A DNA stretch of 36,572 nt from REEB85 sp018971455 (GTDB lineage: Bacteria; Pseudomonadota; Alphaproteobacteria; Acetobacterales; Acetobacteraceae), in NCBI GenBank assembly GCA_028871195.1, contig JAGWNT010000035.1, positions 1 through 36,572 on the forward strand, written 5' to 3'. The position numbers and the translations under genes were made by a program. Shown here one piece after another: positions 1 to 8,818 of this stretch. Below the pieces are notes generated by a model. That model was not told where the DNA came from. It did no database searches and saw only the letters and a list, made by a program, of their open reading frames with translations. The stretch's first letter is position 1, and each line of letters opens with the position of its first letter.

Positions 1-959
1 GGCTGGCGCTTACGCGGCGCCTGCCGGCCCCGGTGATGACGATTGTCGCGCGCGATTTTGTGGCCTGGTTCAACGATGAAGACCGGACATTGTCGAGCGA
101 CGAGCTGGTCCGCGCGGCGGCCGACCATCGTGCGGACGTGCTGCTCGTCATGGCCATGGACCGGGTCGATGCGGACGTCATCGCCCGGCTGCCGGCGAGC
201 GTGCGCGTCATCGCGACGTTCTCCGTTGGCCACGAGCACATCGATCTCGCCGCCGCGCGGGCGCGCGGCATTGCCGTGCTCAGCACGCCGGATGTGCTGA
301 GCGACGCCGTCGCGGACATGGCCATGCTGCTGCTTCTGGCTGCCGCCCGCCGCGCACGCGAGGGCGAGGCGCTGATCTACCAGCGCCGCTGGACCGGCTG
401 GTCTCCGACGCAGCTCATCGGCCGCGATGTCACCGGCGGGCGGCTGGGCATTCTTGGCATGGGGCGCATCGGCCGCGCGGTGGCGCGGCGGGCCCATCAT
501 GGCTTCGCGATGCAGATCCACTACCACAACCGCAACCGCCTCGATGCCGGGCTCGAGGATGGCGCGACGTTCCACTCCGGCCTCGAGACATTCCTGGCGG
601 CCAGCGATTTCCTGGTCCTGGCGGCTCCGGCCTCGGCGCAGACGCAGGCGATCCTGAATACGCGAACCATCGCCGCCCTGCCGGATGGGGCCGTGATCGT
701 CAACATCTCGCGCGGCGGGCTGATCGAGGACGCGGCGCTGATCGACGCGCTGCGCCGGGGCAAGCTGTCCGCCGCCGGCCTCGACGTGTTCAACAACGAG
801 CCGGAGATCGATCCCGGCTACCTCACGCTTCCCAACGTGTTTCTGCAGCCCCACCAGGGCAGCTCGACGATCGAGACCCGCGTGAGGATGGGCGAGGTGC
901 TGCTCGACAGCATCCACCGCGCGGCCTCGGGCCAATCCGTCGCCAACCGGCTCGTCTGA
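1..959 (+). CDS. D-isomer-specific 2-hydroxyacid dehydrogenase (5' end outside window)
   Basis: NAD(P)-dependent reductase/dehydrogenase of the glyoxylate/hydroxypyruvate reductase group, acting on a small 2-oxo/2-hydroxy acid. Counting from the GTG at 33, a Rossmann GxGxxG (GILGMGRIG) lies at residues 139-147, the substrate Arg in NISRGG at 227, the catalytic Glu in NNEP at 256 and the catalytic His in QPHQGSS at 274. The GTG at 33 and ATG at 36 are probably not the start. The frame is open to the window edge, and positions 6-32 read ALTRRLPAP, matching the usual N-terminal strand of this family, so the gene begins upstream. It leads the catabolic cluster, 36 nt before an SDR. (S)-sulfolactate dehydrogenase SlcC belongs to the same superfamily, but the sequence alone does not fix the substrate. 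Family call is secure; substrate unknown. Confidence 0.9.
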   Translation, partial: LALTRRLPAPVMTIVARDFVAWFNDEDRTLSSDELVRAAADHRADVLLVMAMDRVDADVIARLPASVRVIATFSVGHEHIDLAAARARGIAVLSTPDVLSDAVADMAMLLLLAAARRAREGEALIYQRRWTGWSPTQLIGRDVTGGRLGILGMGRIGRAVARRAHHGFAMQIHYHNRNRLDAGLEDGATFHSGLETFLAASDFLVLAAPASAQTQAILNTRTIAALPDGAVIVNISRGGLIEDAALIDALRRGKLSAAGLDVFNNEPEIDPGYLTLPNVFLQPHQGSSTIETRVRMGEVLLDSIHRAASGQSVANRLV

Positions 960-995
960 TCCGCTGATCCCAAGGAAACATCGAAGGAGTTCGTC

Positions 996-1772
996 ATGCT
1001 CGACGACCTGAATCCGGCGCGGCTGTTCTCCCTGCAGGGCCGCGTCGTCTTCATCACCGGCGGCGCGGGCGGCATCGCCGCCGGGCTCTGCAAGGCCTTC
1101 GCCGCCGCCGGCGCGACGCTGGTGCTGGCCGACCGGACCGCGGCCGTGGAAGAGCGCGCGGCCGCGCTGCGGGAAGCGGGCGCCACGGTTTTCACCCATA
1201 TCTTCGACATCACCGACGATGCGGCAACCCGCGCCGCCCTGGCCGATACCCGCGCGGCACGGGGCCGGCTGGACGTTCTCGTCAACAACGCCGCCGTGAT
1301 CGTGCGCAAGCCGTTCCTCGAACTCACCGCGGAAGACTGGCAGAAGGTGATCGACATCGACGTGTCCGCCTGCTTCCGCGTCGCCCAGCACGCGGCCCGC
1401 ATCATGGTCGCCCAGGGCGGCGGGCGGATCATCAATCTCAGCTCGATCATGAACCACGTCTCGCGGCCCCATCTCGTGCCCTACGTCACCGCCAAAGGCG
1501 CGATTTCGGCGATGACGCGCGCGATGTGCGCCGACCTCGCGGGCAGCGGCGTCACCGTGAACGCGCTCGCTCCCGGCTATACGGCGACTGAGTTCTCGCA
1601 GGCAAATGTGAAGGAATTCCACGACTTCGTCAGGGATTGGACGCCCGCGCGCCGCTGGGGACGGCCGGAGGATCTCTGTGGCGCCGCGTTGCTGCTGGCC
1701 TCCGATGCCGGCGCCTACATCAACGGCCAGACGCTCTATGTCGATGGTGGATTCCTCGCGGTAACACGTTGA
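996..1772 (+). CDS. SDR family NAD(P)-dependent oxidoreductase
   Basis: Classical short-chain dehydrogenase of 258 aa. The cofactor loop is TGGAGGIA (residues 21-28), where the last glycine of TGxxxGxG is replaced by alanine. NNAA is at 97-100, catalytic Ser at 149/150, and YVTAK supplies Tyr163 and Lys167. The C-terminus carries the family's YVDGGF motif. AAGGAG lies 6 nt before the ATG, supporting this start. It probably oxidises a secondary alcohol or sugar hydroxyl in the pathway encoded around it. It sits directly downstream of the 2-hydroxyacid dehydrogenase and ahead of a putative operator region that overlaps its stop codon. The substrate cannot be read from the sequence. Confidence 0.9.
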   Translation: MLDDLNPARLFSLQGRVVFITGGAGGIAAGLCKAFAAAGATLVLADRTAAVEERAAALREAGATVFTHIFDITDDAATRAALADTRAARGRLDVLVNNAAVIVRKPFLELTAEDWQKVIDIDVSACFRVAQHAARIMVAQGGGRIINLSSIMNHVSRPHLVPYVTAKGAISAMTRAMCADLAGSGVTVNALAPGYTATEFSQANVKEFHDFVRDWTPARRWGRPEDLCGAALLLASDAGAYINGQTLYVDGGFLAVTR

Positions 1773-1832
1773 CAACGCACCACCTGTAAAACCAGTTGAC
1801 AACTCCCCAAGTTGTAAATAAACATAACAACT
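1767..1832. promoter_or_regulatory. Cluster of AGTTG/CAACT palindromes, candidate GntR operators with overlapping promoter
   Basis: Two perfect 11-bp palindromes, CGTTGACAACG (1767-1777) and AGTTGACAACT (1794-1804), have centres 27 bp apart. They are followed by a third, wider pair, AGTTGT (1810-1815) and ACAACT (1827-1832). The second palindrome contains a consensus -35 box TTGACA (1796-1801), and a weak -10 candidate TAAACA lies 17 bp downstream (1819-1824). This is the only AT-richer gap in the first 13 kb and it precedes the ABC transporter genes. FCD-type GntR regulators commonly bind short TTGT/ACAA-type palindromes, and one is encoded at 8028-8801. Binding here would be expected to block the promoter. 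The operator role is inference. Confidence 0.55.
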
Positions 1833-1857
1833 GTCCATTGGGGAAACGGGCAGCGCG

Positions 1858-2730
1858 ATGCAAGGCATCTCGGTCATGGAAAAGACGCAGACGGGCGCAA
1901 AGCCCGCGAGCCGTGACGGCGACGGCCCCGCGAATGCGGCCCCGCAGCGGCCGGGCCTGCCGGCGATGCTGCTCGAAATCCCGGGCGTGGTTCCCGCGCT
2001 GTCATTTGCAGGCTTCGTGGCGCTGTGGTGGGCGGGTGCTGCCTGGAACGGCAACAGCATCCAGCTGCCGACGCCGCCCGAGGTGTTCGGCGCGCTGGTC
2101 AGCCTGGCCAGGGATGGCGAGCTGTTCACCAATGCCGGGCTGAGCCTGAGCCGGCTGATCGTCAGCATGTCCATTGCCGTTCTCATCGCCGTGCCGCTCG
2201 GCTTCTGGATGGGGTTGAGCGAGACCTTGCGCCGCTACGTCGACCCCACCATCGAGCTGCTGCGCCCGATCTCGGGGATCGCATGGATCCCGCTGGCGCT
2301 CTTCATCTTCGGCGTTGGCGGCGTTCTGCCGGTCTTCATCATGACCTATGTGGCCTTCTTCCCGCTGGTGATGAACACCTTCGCCGGCGTCAGGGGGGCC
2401 GATCCCAAGCTGGTCGCCGCGGCGCGGACGATGGGCGTGGGGCGCCTGCGCATCACCGCGCGCGTGGTTCTGCCCTCGGCGCTGCCGACGATCATGGTCG
2501 GTGTGCGCCTGGCCCTTGCCGGCGCCTGGTCGGCGATCATCGCCGCCGAACTGATCGGCGCCCCGACCGGCCTCGGCTTCGCCATCGAGTGGTACCGCGA
2601 GCTGCTCGCAAGCCCCAAGGTCTTCGCCTATGTCGGCGTCATCGCCGGGGTTGGCTACCTCGCCGATCTCGCCTTGCAATGGCTGCAGCGGCGCCTGACG
2701 CCCTGGACCGTGGGAGGAGGCCTGTCATGA
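1858..2730 (+). CDS. ABC transporter permease, NitT/TauT (SsuC/TauC-like)
   Basis: Inner-membrane permease of the nitrate/sulfonate/taurine importer family. A hydrophilic N-terminal tail of about 40 residues is followed by about six membrane segments. The cytoplasmic EAA loop (AARTMGVGR... through LPSALP) at about residues 187-210 docks with the ATPase. Its length of 290 aa is normal. An in-frame ATG at 1876 (MEKTQ) is an alternative start, and neither start has a strong Shine-Dalgarno. The stop overlaps the next permease start as ATGA, so the two are translationally coupled. It is one of two non-identical permeases, suggesting a heterodimeric channel. Substrate not determinable; the family mainly moves small anions such as sulfonates, nitrate or aromatic acids. 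Confidence 0.9.
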   Translation: MQGISVMEKTQTGAKPASRDGDGPANAAPQRPGLPAMLLEIPGVVPALSFAGFVALWWAGAAWNGNSIQLPTPPEVFGALVSLARDGELFTNAGLSLSRLIVSMSIAVLIAVPLGFWMGLSETLRRYVDPTIELLRPISGIAWIPLALFIFGVGGVLPVFIMTYVAFFPLVMNTFAGVRGADPKLVAAARTMGVGRLRITARVVLPSALPTIMVGVRLALAGAWSAIIAAELIGAPTGLGFAIEWYRELLASPKVFAYVGVIAGVGYLADLALQWLQRRLTPWTVGGGLS

Positions 2731-3535
2731 GCGCCACCGCAGCGCGCGCCGCCGCACCCGCCAGGAGAGGCGCCCGCTTCGATCCCCGTGGCCTCGTGCT
2801 GCCGCTCCTCGCGCTGATCGTCTGGCAGCTCTGGGCCCTCACCCTGCCGCACGACTCGCCCGCACCGTCCCCTGCACGCGTCATCGCCACCTTCATCGAG
2901 CTGGTGCGCAGCGGCGATCTGCCGTCGGCGCTCGCGATGAGCCTCGGGCGCGTCATCGCCGGCTTCGCGACGGGGCTTGCCACGGGTGTTACGGTCGGCG
3001 TGCTGATGGGGGCTTTCCGTCCGGTGCGCCGCGTGCTGGAGCCGATCATTGAGAGCTTCCGCCCGGTGGCGCCGATGGCGATCCTGCCGATTGCCATCCT
3101 CTGGTTCGGAACCGGCACGCCGGCGGCCGTCTCCATCGTCGGCTATGCCGCGTTCTTCCCGCTGCTGGTCAACACCGTCCATGGCGTGAGCCGGGTGGAT
3201 CGCAAGCTCGTGCAGGCGGCGCGGACGATGGGCGTCTCCCGCCCGCGCATCCTCGCCAAAGTCGTTCTTCCGGCCGCCATGCCGAGCATCATGCTCGGCG
3301 CCCGCCTCGGCATGAGTGTTGCCTGGACGGCCATCATCGCCGCTGAGCTGGCCGTGGGCTCCAAATCCGGCGGCGGCAATTCCGGCGGCATCGGCTCGAT
3401 GATGTTCGTCTTCTACGCCTACAGCGTCGACCTCAACGGCATCGTGGTCTGCATGATCGTGGTTGGTGTGGTGGCGTTGCTGATCGATCAGTTGTTTCGC
3501 GCCGCCGAAGCGCGGCTTCTGCCATGGAGGCAATG

Positions 3536-3536
<1 letters not shown>
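2727..3536 (+). CDS. ABC transporter permease, NitT/TauT (second subunit)
   Basis: 269-aa permease. The frame is open far upstream, but the ATG at 2727 overlaps the previous stop (ATGA) and is preceded by GGGAGGAGG, so this is the start. Membrane segments begin at LVLPLLALIVWQLW. The EAA loop (QAARTMGVSR to LPAAMP) is very close to that of the first permease, indicating an old duplication. A glycine-rich stretch (KSGGGNSGGIGSM) lies near the C-terminal third, in the periplasmic or substrate-gate part of the family. It pairs with the upstream permease and the ATPase just downstream. Family call is firm; cargo is inferred only as a small anion. Confidence 0.9.
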
Positions 3537-4357
<821 letters not shown>

Positions 4358-4373
4358 AACGGGAAGGAAGCAA

Positions 4374-5594
4374 ATGACACACACCATGTTCCGCCGCCGG
4401 ACTCTCCTGGCGGCTGGCACCGGCGCGCTATTCGCCCCTTACGTGGCGCGCGGCGCGGGCGCGCTGCAACCGGCCAAGGTCTCGATCGGGCGCATTCCGT
4501 GGGCTGCGTTCAACTCGCCGATGACGCAGTACATGATCGAGAACAAGTTGATGGAGAAGCGCGCCGCCGAGCTCGGCATCGCGCTCACCATCGATTGGCG
4601 AGAATACCCGACGGCGCTGCCGATGGTGGAAGCCATCGTCGGCAACAATCTCGACATGGGCATGTGGGGCAACACCCCGATCATCCGCGCGCTGGTCGCC
4701 AAGCTGCCGCTCAGCCTGATGGTGGTGGGCGAGGGGCATCTGCGCTTCGTGCTGACCACGCGCAAGGGCTCGCCGATCAAGACGATCCAGGACATTAAGG
4801 GCAAGACCGTGGGCGCCCTGCTCGGCGGCGATCCCTACAATGCGCTGACCGAAATGCTGCACTGGGAAATGGGCAGCGCCGACCCGCGCGATTTCGGCAT
4901 TCGCATCATCAACACGCCCACTCTTGCGCAGGCCGCCGAAGTGCCGAAGGGAATGGATGCGGCAATCGCCATCTACCCGGCCTATCTGCAGGCGGCCCAC
5001 CAGCAGAGCATCGGCATCATGAACTCGTTCGGCTACAGCGAGGCCGGCTACGATGGTCCGCTCGGCCACGGCGCGGGGATCATGTTCCCCTCGGTCAAGA
5101 AATCCCCCTTCTATCCGGACGGCTACTACCTGCACCGCTCGTTCTGGATTGCCAATAACCACCTGCTCGACAAGAACCCCAAGATCGCGCTGGCCTTTGT
5201 CATCGCCCAGCAGGATGCGGTCACCGCCCTCGCGGCGATGCAGCCCGGCCCGGTCTCGCAACTCGTCAAGCAGTACTGGAAGCTCGATTCCGAGGATGGC
5301 GGCAAGGTGGTGACGGACGACGTGCTCTATCACCGCGGCTGGGCCTGGCCCACCGAGAGCGACGCGCGCGCCGTGCTGGTGACCAGCAAATACCTCACCG
5401 CCAGCAAGATGATCGACAAGCCGCTCGACTGGGCGCAGGTGAAGGAAGCGTTCGCGCGCACCGCGCCATTGCTCAAGCAGGCCTACGATCATTTCGGCGA
5501 CAAGCCGCCGGCGGTGGAATTCGTCCGGACCAATGCGGGCGATCTGCGCGGCCTTCCCGTCTGGAACATGGACCAGTGGTCGGTGCCGGGCTGA
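4374..5594 (+). CDS. ABC transporter substrate-binding protein, SsuA/NMT1-like, probable Tat signal
   Basis: Periplasmic solute-binding protein of 406 aa. The open frame extends upstream, but the ATG at 4374 follows GGAAGGAAG and yields a clean export signal: an N-terminal FRRRTLLAAG twin-arginine-like motif, a hydrophobic stretch, then a small-residue site near VARGAGA. The mature part has the type II periplasmic-binding layout of the SsuA/TauA group, with a nitrate/sulfonate-like first lobe (IGRIPWAAFNSPM), an EAIVGNNLDMGMWGN block, and VGALLGGDPYNAL beginning the second lobe. It completes the importer encoded just upstream. Which small molecule it binds is unknown. Binding-protein family confidence is high, substrate confidence low. 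Confidence 0.88.
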   Translation: MTHTMFRRRTLLAAGTGALFAPYVARGAGALQPAKVSIGRIPWAAFNSPMTQYMIENKLMEKRAAELGIALTIDWREYPTALPMVEAIVGNNLDMGMWGNTPIIRALVAKLPLSLMVVGEGHLRFVLTTRKGSPIKTIQDIKGKTVGALLGGDPYNALTEMLHWEMGSADPRDFGIRIINTPTLAQAAEVPKGMDAAIAIYPAYLQAAHQQSIGIMNSFGYSEAGYDGPLGHGAGIMFPSVKKSPFYPDGYYLHRSFWIANNHLLDKNPKIALAFVIAQQDAVTALAAMQPGPVSQLVKQYWKLDSEDGGKVVTDDVLYHRGWAWPTESDARAVLVTSKYLTASKMIDKPLDWAQVKEAFARTAPLLKQAYDHFGDKPPAVEFVRTNAGDLRGLPVWNMDQWSVPG

Positions 5595-5644
5595 ACGCCA
5601 TCCCGCACCACCACGCCCTCTCGCATTAGCAACGGAGCTTACCA

Positions 5645-6559
5645 ATGGATGTCGGCTTCATCGGTCTCGGGGTCATGGGTGGCCCCATGGCGCTCAACGT
5701 TCTCAAGGGCGGTCATTCGCTGACCGTCTTCGATCTCAACCCCGGCGCGGTGAAGCGCCTCGTCGATGCCGGCGCGAAGGCGGCGGCGTCGCCCAGGGAT
5801 GTCGGTGCCGCGAGCGACATCGTTGTCACCATGCTGCCCGAGCCGAAGCATGTCGAGGCGGTCGTGCTCGGCGAGGGCGGGGTCGCGTCCGGGCTGCGGC
5901 CCAACGGGGTCGTCATCGACATGAGCACGATCGATCCCATCTCCTCGCAGCGCATCGCCGCCGGCCTGAAGGCGCGCGGCTTCCACATGGTGGATTCGCC
6001 CGTGGGCAAGACGTCCGAGCACGCCGTGACCGGCACGCTCACCCTCATGGTGGGCGGCGAGAGCGAGATCATCGCGCGGGTCAAGCCGGTTCTCGATTGC
6101 ATGGGCAACGAGACCTTCCTCTGCGGCGGCCAGGGCATGGGCCACGCGATGAAGACCACCAACAACCTGCTCGCCACCACCATCATGACGGCGAACACGG
6201 AGGCGCTGGCCATCGGCGTGAAGGCCGGCCTCACCCTGGAATTGATGATGGACGTGATGAAGACGACGATGTCCAACAACGCGCAGCTCTACGTCGCCAT
6301 GCCGAAGAAGGCGTTCAAGGGCGACGACTCGCCGGGCTTCATGGTGAAACTCGCCTGCAAGGATGTCCGCCAGGCGGTCGAACTCGCGCGCGCCCAGGGG
6401 TTCGAGCCGCTGGTCGGCGCGGCCTGCCAGAAGACGCTGGAGGAGGCGATCGACAAGGGCTTCGGTGATCGCGACACCGCAGCATTGATGCGCATTCGCG
6501 AGGACCAGCTGGGCATCAAGGTCCGCGAGACGGGCGTCGCCGCGGGGCGCGCGGCCTGA
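5645..6559 (+). CDS. NAD(P)-dependent beta-hydroxyacid dehydrogenase with YihU-like PVGKTS loop
   Basis: 304-aa member of the 3-hydroxyisobutyrate dehydrogenase / tartronate-semialdehyde reductase superfamily. The cofactor loop is GLGVMG (7-12), the interdomain block is GGQGMG, and catalytic Lys170 is followed by a TTNN substrate segment. Most family members bind their carboxylate with a PVSGG loop. Here the loop is PVGKTS (119-124), resembling the PVGRTS loop I recall for sulfolactaldehyde reductase YihU, where the Arg contacts the sulfonate. Here Lys122 takes that position. The downstream SPGFMVKLACKD block also resembles YihU. GGAG lies 8 nt upstream of the ATG. A sulfonate or other strongly anionic aldehyde/alcohol substrate is plausible but inferred. 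Confidence 0.88.
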   Translation: MDVGFIGLGVMGGPMALNVLKGGHSLTVFDLNPGAVKRLVDAGAKAAASPRDVGAASDIVVTMLPEPKHVEAVVLGEGGVASGLRPNGVVIDMSTIDPISSQRIAAGLKARGFHMVDSPVGKTSEHAVTGTLTLMVGGESEIIARVKPVLDCMGNETFLCGGQGMGHAMKTTNNLLATTIMTANTEALAIGVKAGLTLELMMDVMKTTMSNNAQLYVAMPKKAFKGDDSPGFMVKLACKDVRQAVELARAQGFEPLVGAACQKTLEEAIDKGFGDRDTAALMRIREDQLGIKVRETGVAAGRAA

Positions 6560-7735
6560 ATGGAGCTGGCGGCGATGGGCGAGACATTCGCGGGTTATGT
6601 GCGGGCAGACGGATCGGTGGGGGTACGCAACCACCTGCTGATCCTGTCCACTGGCGGCATGACCGGGCGGACGGCGCGCCGCATCGCCGCCGCGGTCGAG
6701 GGGGCCGTGGCCGTCACGCTGCCCTATTGCAGCGGGCTGTTCGGCGAGGATCTGGCGGTGCATCGCGGGGCGATCCGCCGCCTCGCATTGCACCCCAATG
6801 TCGGCGCCGCGGTGCTGGTGGGGGACAATCCCATCGTCATGGCGGCGGCGCTGGCCGAGATCGCGCCGAGCGGCCGGCCGCATCTGGGCCTCACGCTCGA
6901 TGATTGCGGCCATGACGCGCTGGCGCTGACGGATCGCGGCATCCGCGCGGCGGCGGCACTGGCGGTGCGGATCTCGCATGAGCGGCGTCAGCCGGCGCCG
7001 GTTTCGGCGCTGCGGCTGGGGCTCGAATGCGGCCGTTCGGATCCGAGTTCCGGCCTCGTCGCCAACCCCCTTCTGGGCCTGGTGGGCGATTGGTTGGCCG
7101 ATGCCGGTGGCTCGGCGATCATCGGCGAGACGATGGAGTGGCTGGGGGCCGAGGATCTGCTGGCCGCGCGCGCCAGGAGCCCGGCCGTCGCCGAGGCGCT
7201 GCGCAGCGCGGTGCTGCGGCGCGAACGCATGGCGATAGGCGCCGGCATCGACCTCACCGGCAGCAATCCCGGGCCGACCAACATCGCGGCGGGCCTGTCC
7301 TCGATCGAGGAGAAATCGCTCGGCAATATTGCCAAGAGCGGCACCCGGCCGATCGAAGGCGTTCTCGGGTACGGGGATGCGCCGTCCGGCTCGGGCATGT
7401 GGACGATGGACGCGGCCGCCTATGCGCCGGAATCGGTCACAGGCTTCGTTCTTGCCGGCGCGCAGATGATCCTGTTCACCACCGGCGTCGGCAATCCCTA
7501 TGGCAGCGCGCTCGCGCCCACCATCAAGCTCAGCGCGAATCCGCAGACTTGCGGCGGCGGGCATCTGCCGCTGGATTTCGACGCCAGCGCGTCCTTCCGC
7601 GGCGTGCGCGACCTGCCGCAGACCGCCAAGGACCTGCGGGAATGCGTGCGCGCCATCGCCTCCGGCTCGTTGACCTGGAGCGAGGTTCTGAAGGAGGGGG
7701 ACGAGGTGCTGAGCCGCTTCGGTCCCGCGCTATGA
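6560..7735 (+). CDS. UxaA/SuyB-family lyase, large subunit (no SAF domain)
   Basis: 391-aa protein equal to the C-terminal catalytic part of altronate/galactarate dehydratases. It starts directly after the previous stop (TGAATG) and lacks the N-terminal SAF domain, which is encoded by the next gene. Motifs include GVRNH (21-25), LFGEDL (60-65), ECGRSD (156-161), EEKSLGNI (250-257) and FTTGVGNPYG (306-315). The Cys of the NCS motif seen in the fused homologue at 27817 is absent; this protein has GGMT there. As I recall, (2R)-sulfolactate sulfo-lyase SuyB also lacks it and has an FGEDL block. So it is either a sulfo-lyase or a dehydratase of a sugar acid. The stop overlaps the small-subunit start (ATGA), as expected for an obligate pair. 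Confidence 0.85.
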   Translation: MELAAMGETFAGYVRADGSVGVRNHLLILSTGGMTGRTARRIAAAVEGAVAVTLPYCSGLFGEDLAVHRGAIRRLALHPNVGAAVLVGDNPIVMAAALAEIAPSGRPHLGLTLDDCGHDALALTDRGIRAAAALAVRISHERRQPAPVSALRLGLECGRSDPSSGLVANPLLGLVGDWLADAGGSAIIGETMEWLGAEDLLAARARSPAVAEALRSAVLRRERMAIGAGIDLTGSNPGPTNIAAGLSSIEEKSLGNIAKSGTRPIEGVLGYGDAPSGSGMWTMDAAAYAPESVTGFVLAGAQMILFTTGVGNPYGSALAPTIKLSANPQTCGGGHLPLDFDASASFRGVRDLPQTAKDLRECVRAIASGSLTWSEVLKEGDEVLSRFGPAL

Positions 7736-8031
7736 CCGGGAAGCGGGAGGTGGGCGCGATCCGCCTCGCCGGCCACGACAACGTGGCGACCGTGCTGCGC
7801 GCCATCGCACCCGGCGAGGCCGTCACCGTGCGCTGCGGTGCGGAGGAGGTGTCGGTCGTGGCGAGCGATGCCGTGCCGCTCTGTCACAAGATCAGCCTCG
7901 AGCCGATCGGAGCCGGCGGCGAGGTGGTGAAATACGGGCAGCGCATCGGCCTCGCGCTCGAGCCGATCGGCGTTGGCCGGCACGTGCATGTGCACAACAT
8001 GCGCAGCGCGCGAGGACGGAGCGAGCCATGA
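7732..8031 (+). CDS. UxaA/SuyA-family SAF-domain small subunit
   Basis: 99-aa SAF-domain protein matching the N-terminal domain of altronate dehydratase and the small subunit SuyA of sulfolactate sulfo-lyase. Visible hallmarks are HDNVATVL near the N-terminus, CHKISLEPI (51-59), VVKYGQRIG (65-73) and the terminal HVHVHN (84-89). The start is the ATG inside the stop of the large subunit (ATGA), and its own stop overlaps the regulator start (ATGA again). The order here is large then small; I recall suyA preceding suyB in characterised loci, so the arrangement is inverted if the relationship holds. It must function with the product of 6560-7735. Confidence 0.87.
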   Translation: MTGKREVGAIRLAGHDNVATVLRAIAPGEAVTVRCGAEEVSVVASDAVPLCHKISLEPIGAGGEVVKYGQRIGLALEPIGVGRHVHVHNMRSARGRSEP

Positions 8032-8801
8032 CACCGCCTGATGACGGCCAACCCGACATGAGCGGGGCACCGCGCGCCGGGTTCTCGGCCGTGACGCGGA
8101 CGCGCTTCGCCGATCATGCCTTCGCGGTGCTTTTCCACAAGATCGTGACGGGCGAGCTCGCCGAGGGTGCGGCGCTGCCCTCCGAGCATGAGCTGAGCGC
8201 GCTGTTCAATATTTCGCGCCCCGTCGTGCGCGAGGCGCTGCAGCGGCTGCGGCGCGAGAATCTGATCGAATCGCGCCGCGGCTCCGGCTCCTTCGTCCGG
8301 CTGCGTTCGCAGGTGACCATGTCCTCGGACTACGTCGCCGAGAAGCGAGCCCTTCTGTTGCAGAACCTGGAATTCCGCATGGCGATCGAGCCGCAGGCCG
8401 CCGCCTACGCGGCGGAGCGCTGCACGCCCGCCCAGCTGCAAGTGATCGAACAGGCGGTGGAGCATTTTCGGGAGGTCGCGATCGTCGAGGGCAGCGCCGG
8501 CGATCATCTCGATTACGGCTTCCATCACGCCGTCGCGGTCGCCTGCAACAACCACCGCTTCGTCGAGGCGATCGAGACCGTCGAGTACGATATCGATCAC
8601 GGCGTCAACCTGGTTCGCTACCTCGTGCGCTTCGACCATCTCGAGCGCAGCCGCAGCGTTTACGAGGACCACTCGCGCATCTGTGCCGCGATTCGCGATC
8701 GCGACCCGGACGCCGCCCGCGTGTTCATGCGCGCCCATCTCGAGAATGCCCGCCGGCGCATGCAACAGAAGCAGCCGCTGCCGGCCATCACCGCAAGCTG
8801 A
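8028..8801 (+). CDS. GntR-family transcriptional regulator, FCD (FadR) subfamily
   Basis: 257-aa repressor/activator. The N-terminal winged helix-turn-helix spans about residues 25-90, with PSEHELSALF, then SRPVVREALQRL as recognition helix, then the wing GSGSFV. The C-terminal all-helical FCD ligand domain spans about 105-245. It carries FHHAVAVACNN and the EDHSRICAAI...RAHL blocks that usually coordinate a metal and an acid effector. The gene overlaps the SAF-subunit stop. FCD regulators typically sense an organic acid intermediate of the pathway they control. The palindromes at 1767-1832, ahead of the transporter, are the best visible target. A less certain start is the ATG at 8058 (MSGAP). 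Confidence 0.92.
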   Translation: MTPPDDGQPDMSGAPRAGFSAVTRTRFADHAFAVLFHKIVTGELAEGAALPSEHELSALFNISRPVVREALQRLRRENLIESRRGSGSFVRLRSQVTMSSDYVAEKRALLLQNLEFRMAIEPQAAAYAAERCTPAQLQVIEQAVEHFREVAIVEGSAGDHLDYGFHHAVAVACNNHRFVEAIETVEYDIDHGVNLVRYLVRFDHLERSRSVYEDHSRICAAIRDRDPDAARVFMRAHLENARRRMQQKQPLPAITAS

Positions 8802-8818
8802 AACCAAGGGGTCTCATC

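Noticed and set aside
2025..2726. Long N-terminal extension of the second permease
   Set aside because: It overlaps the first permease in another frame with Arg/Gly-rich junk sequence; the ATGA start with GGGAGGAGG at 2727 is clearly right.
5639..7564. Open frame of about 640 codons on the minus strand
   Set aside because: It is antisense to the dehydrogenase and the SuyB-like gene, both with clear motifs; no domain is recognised in the shadow.
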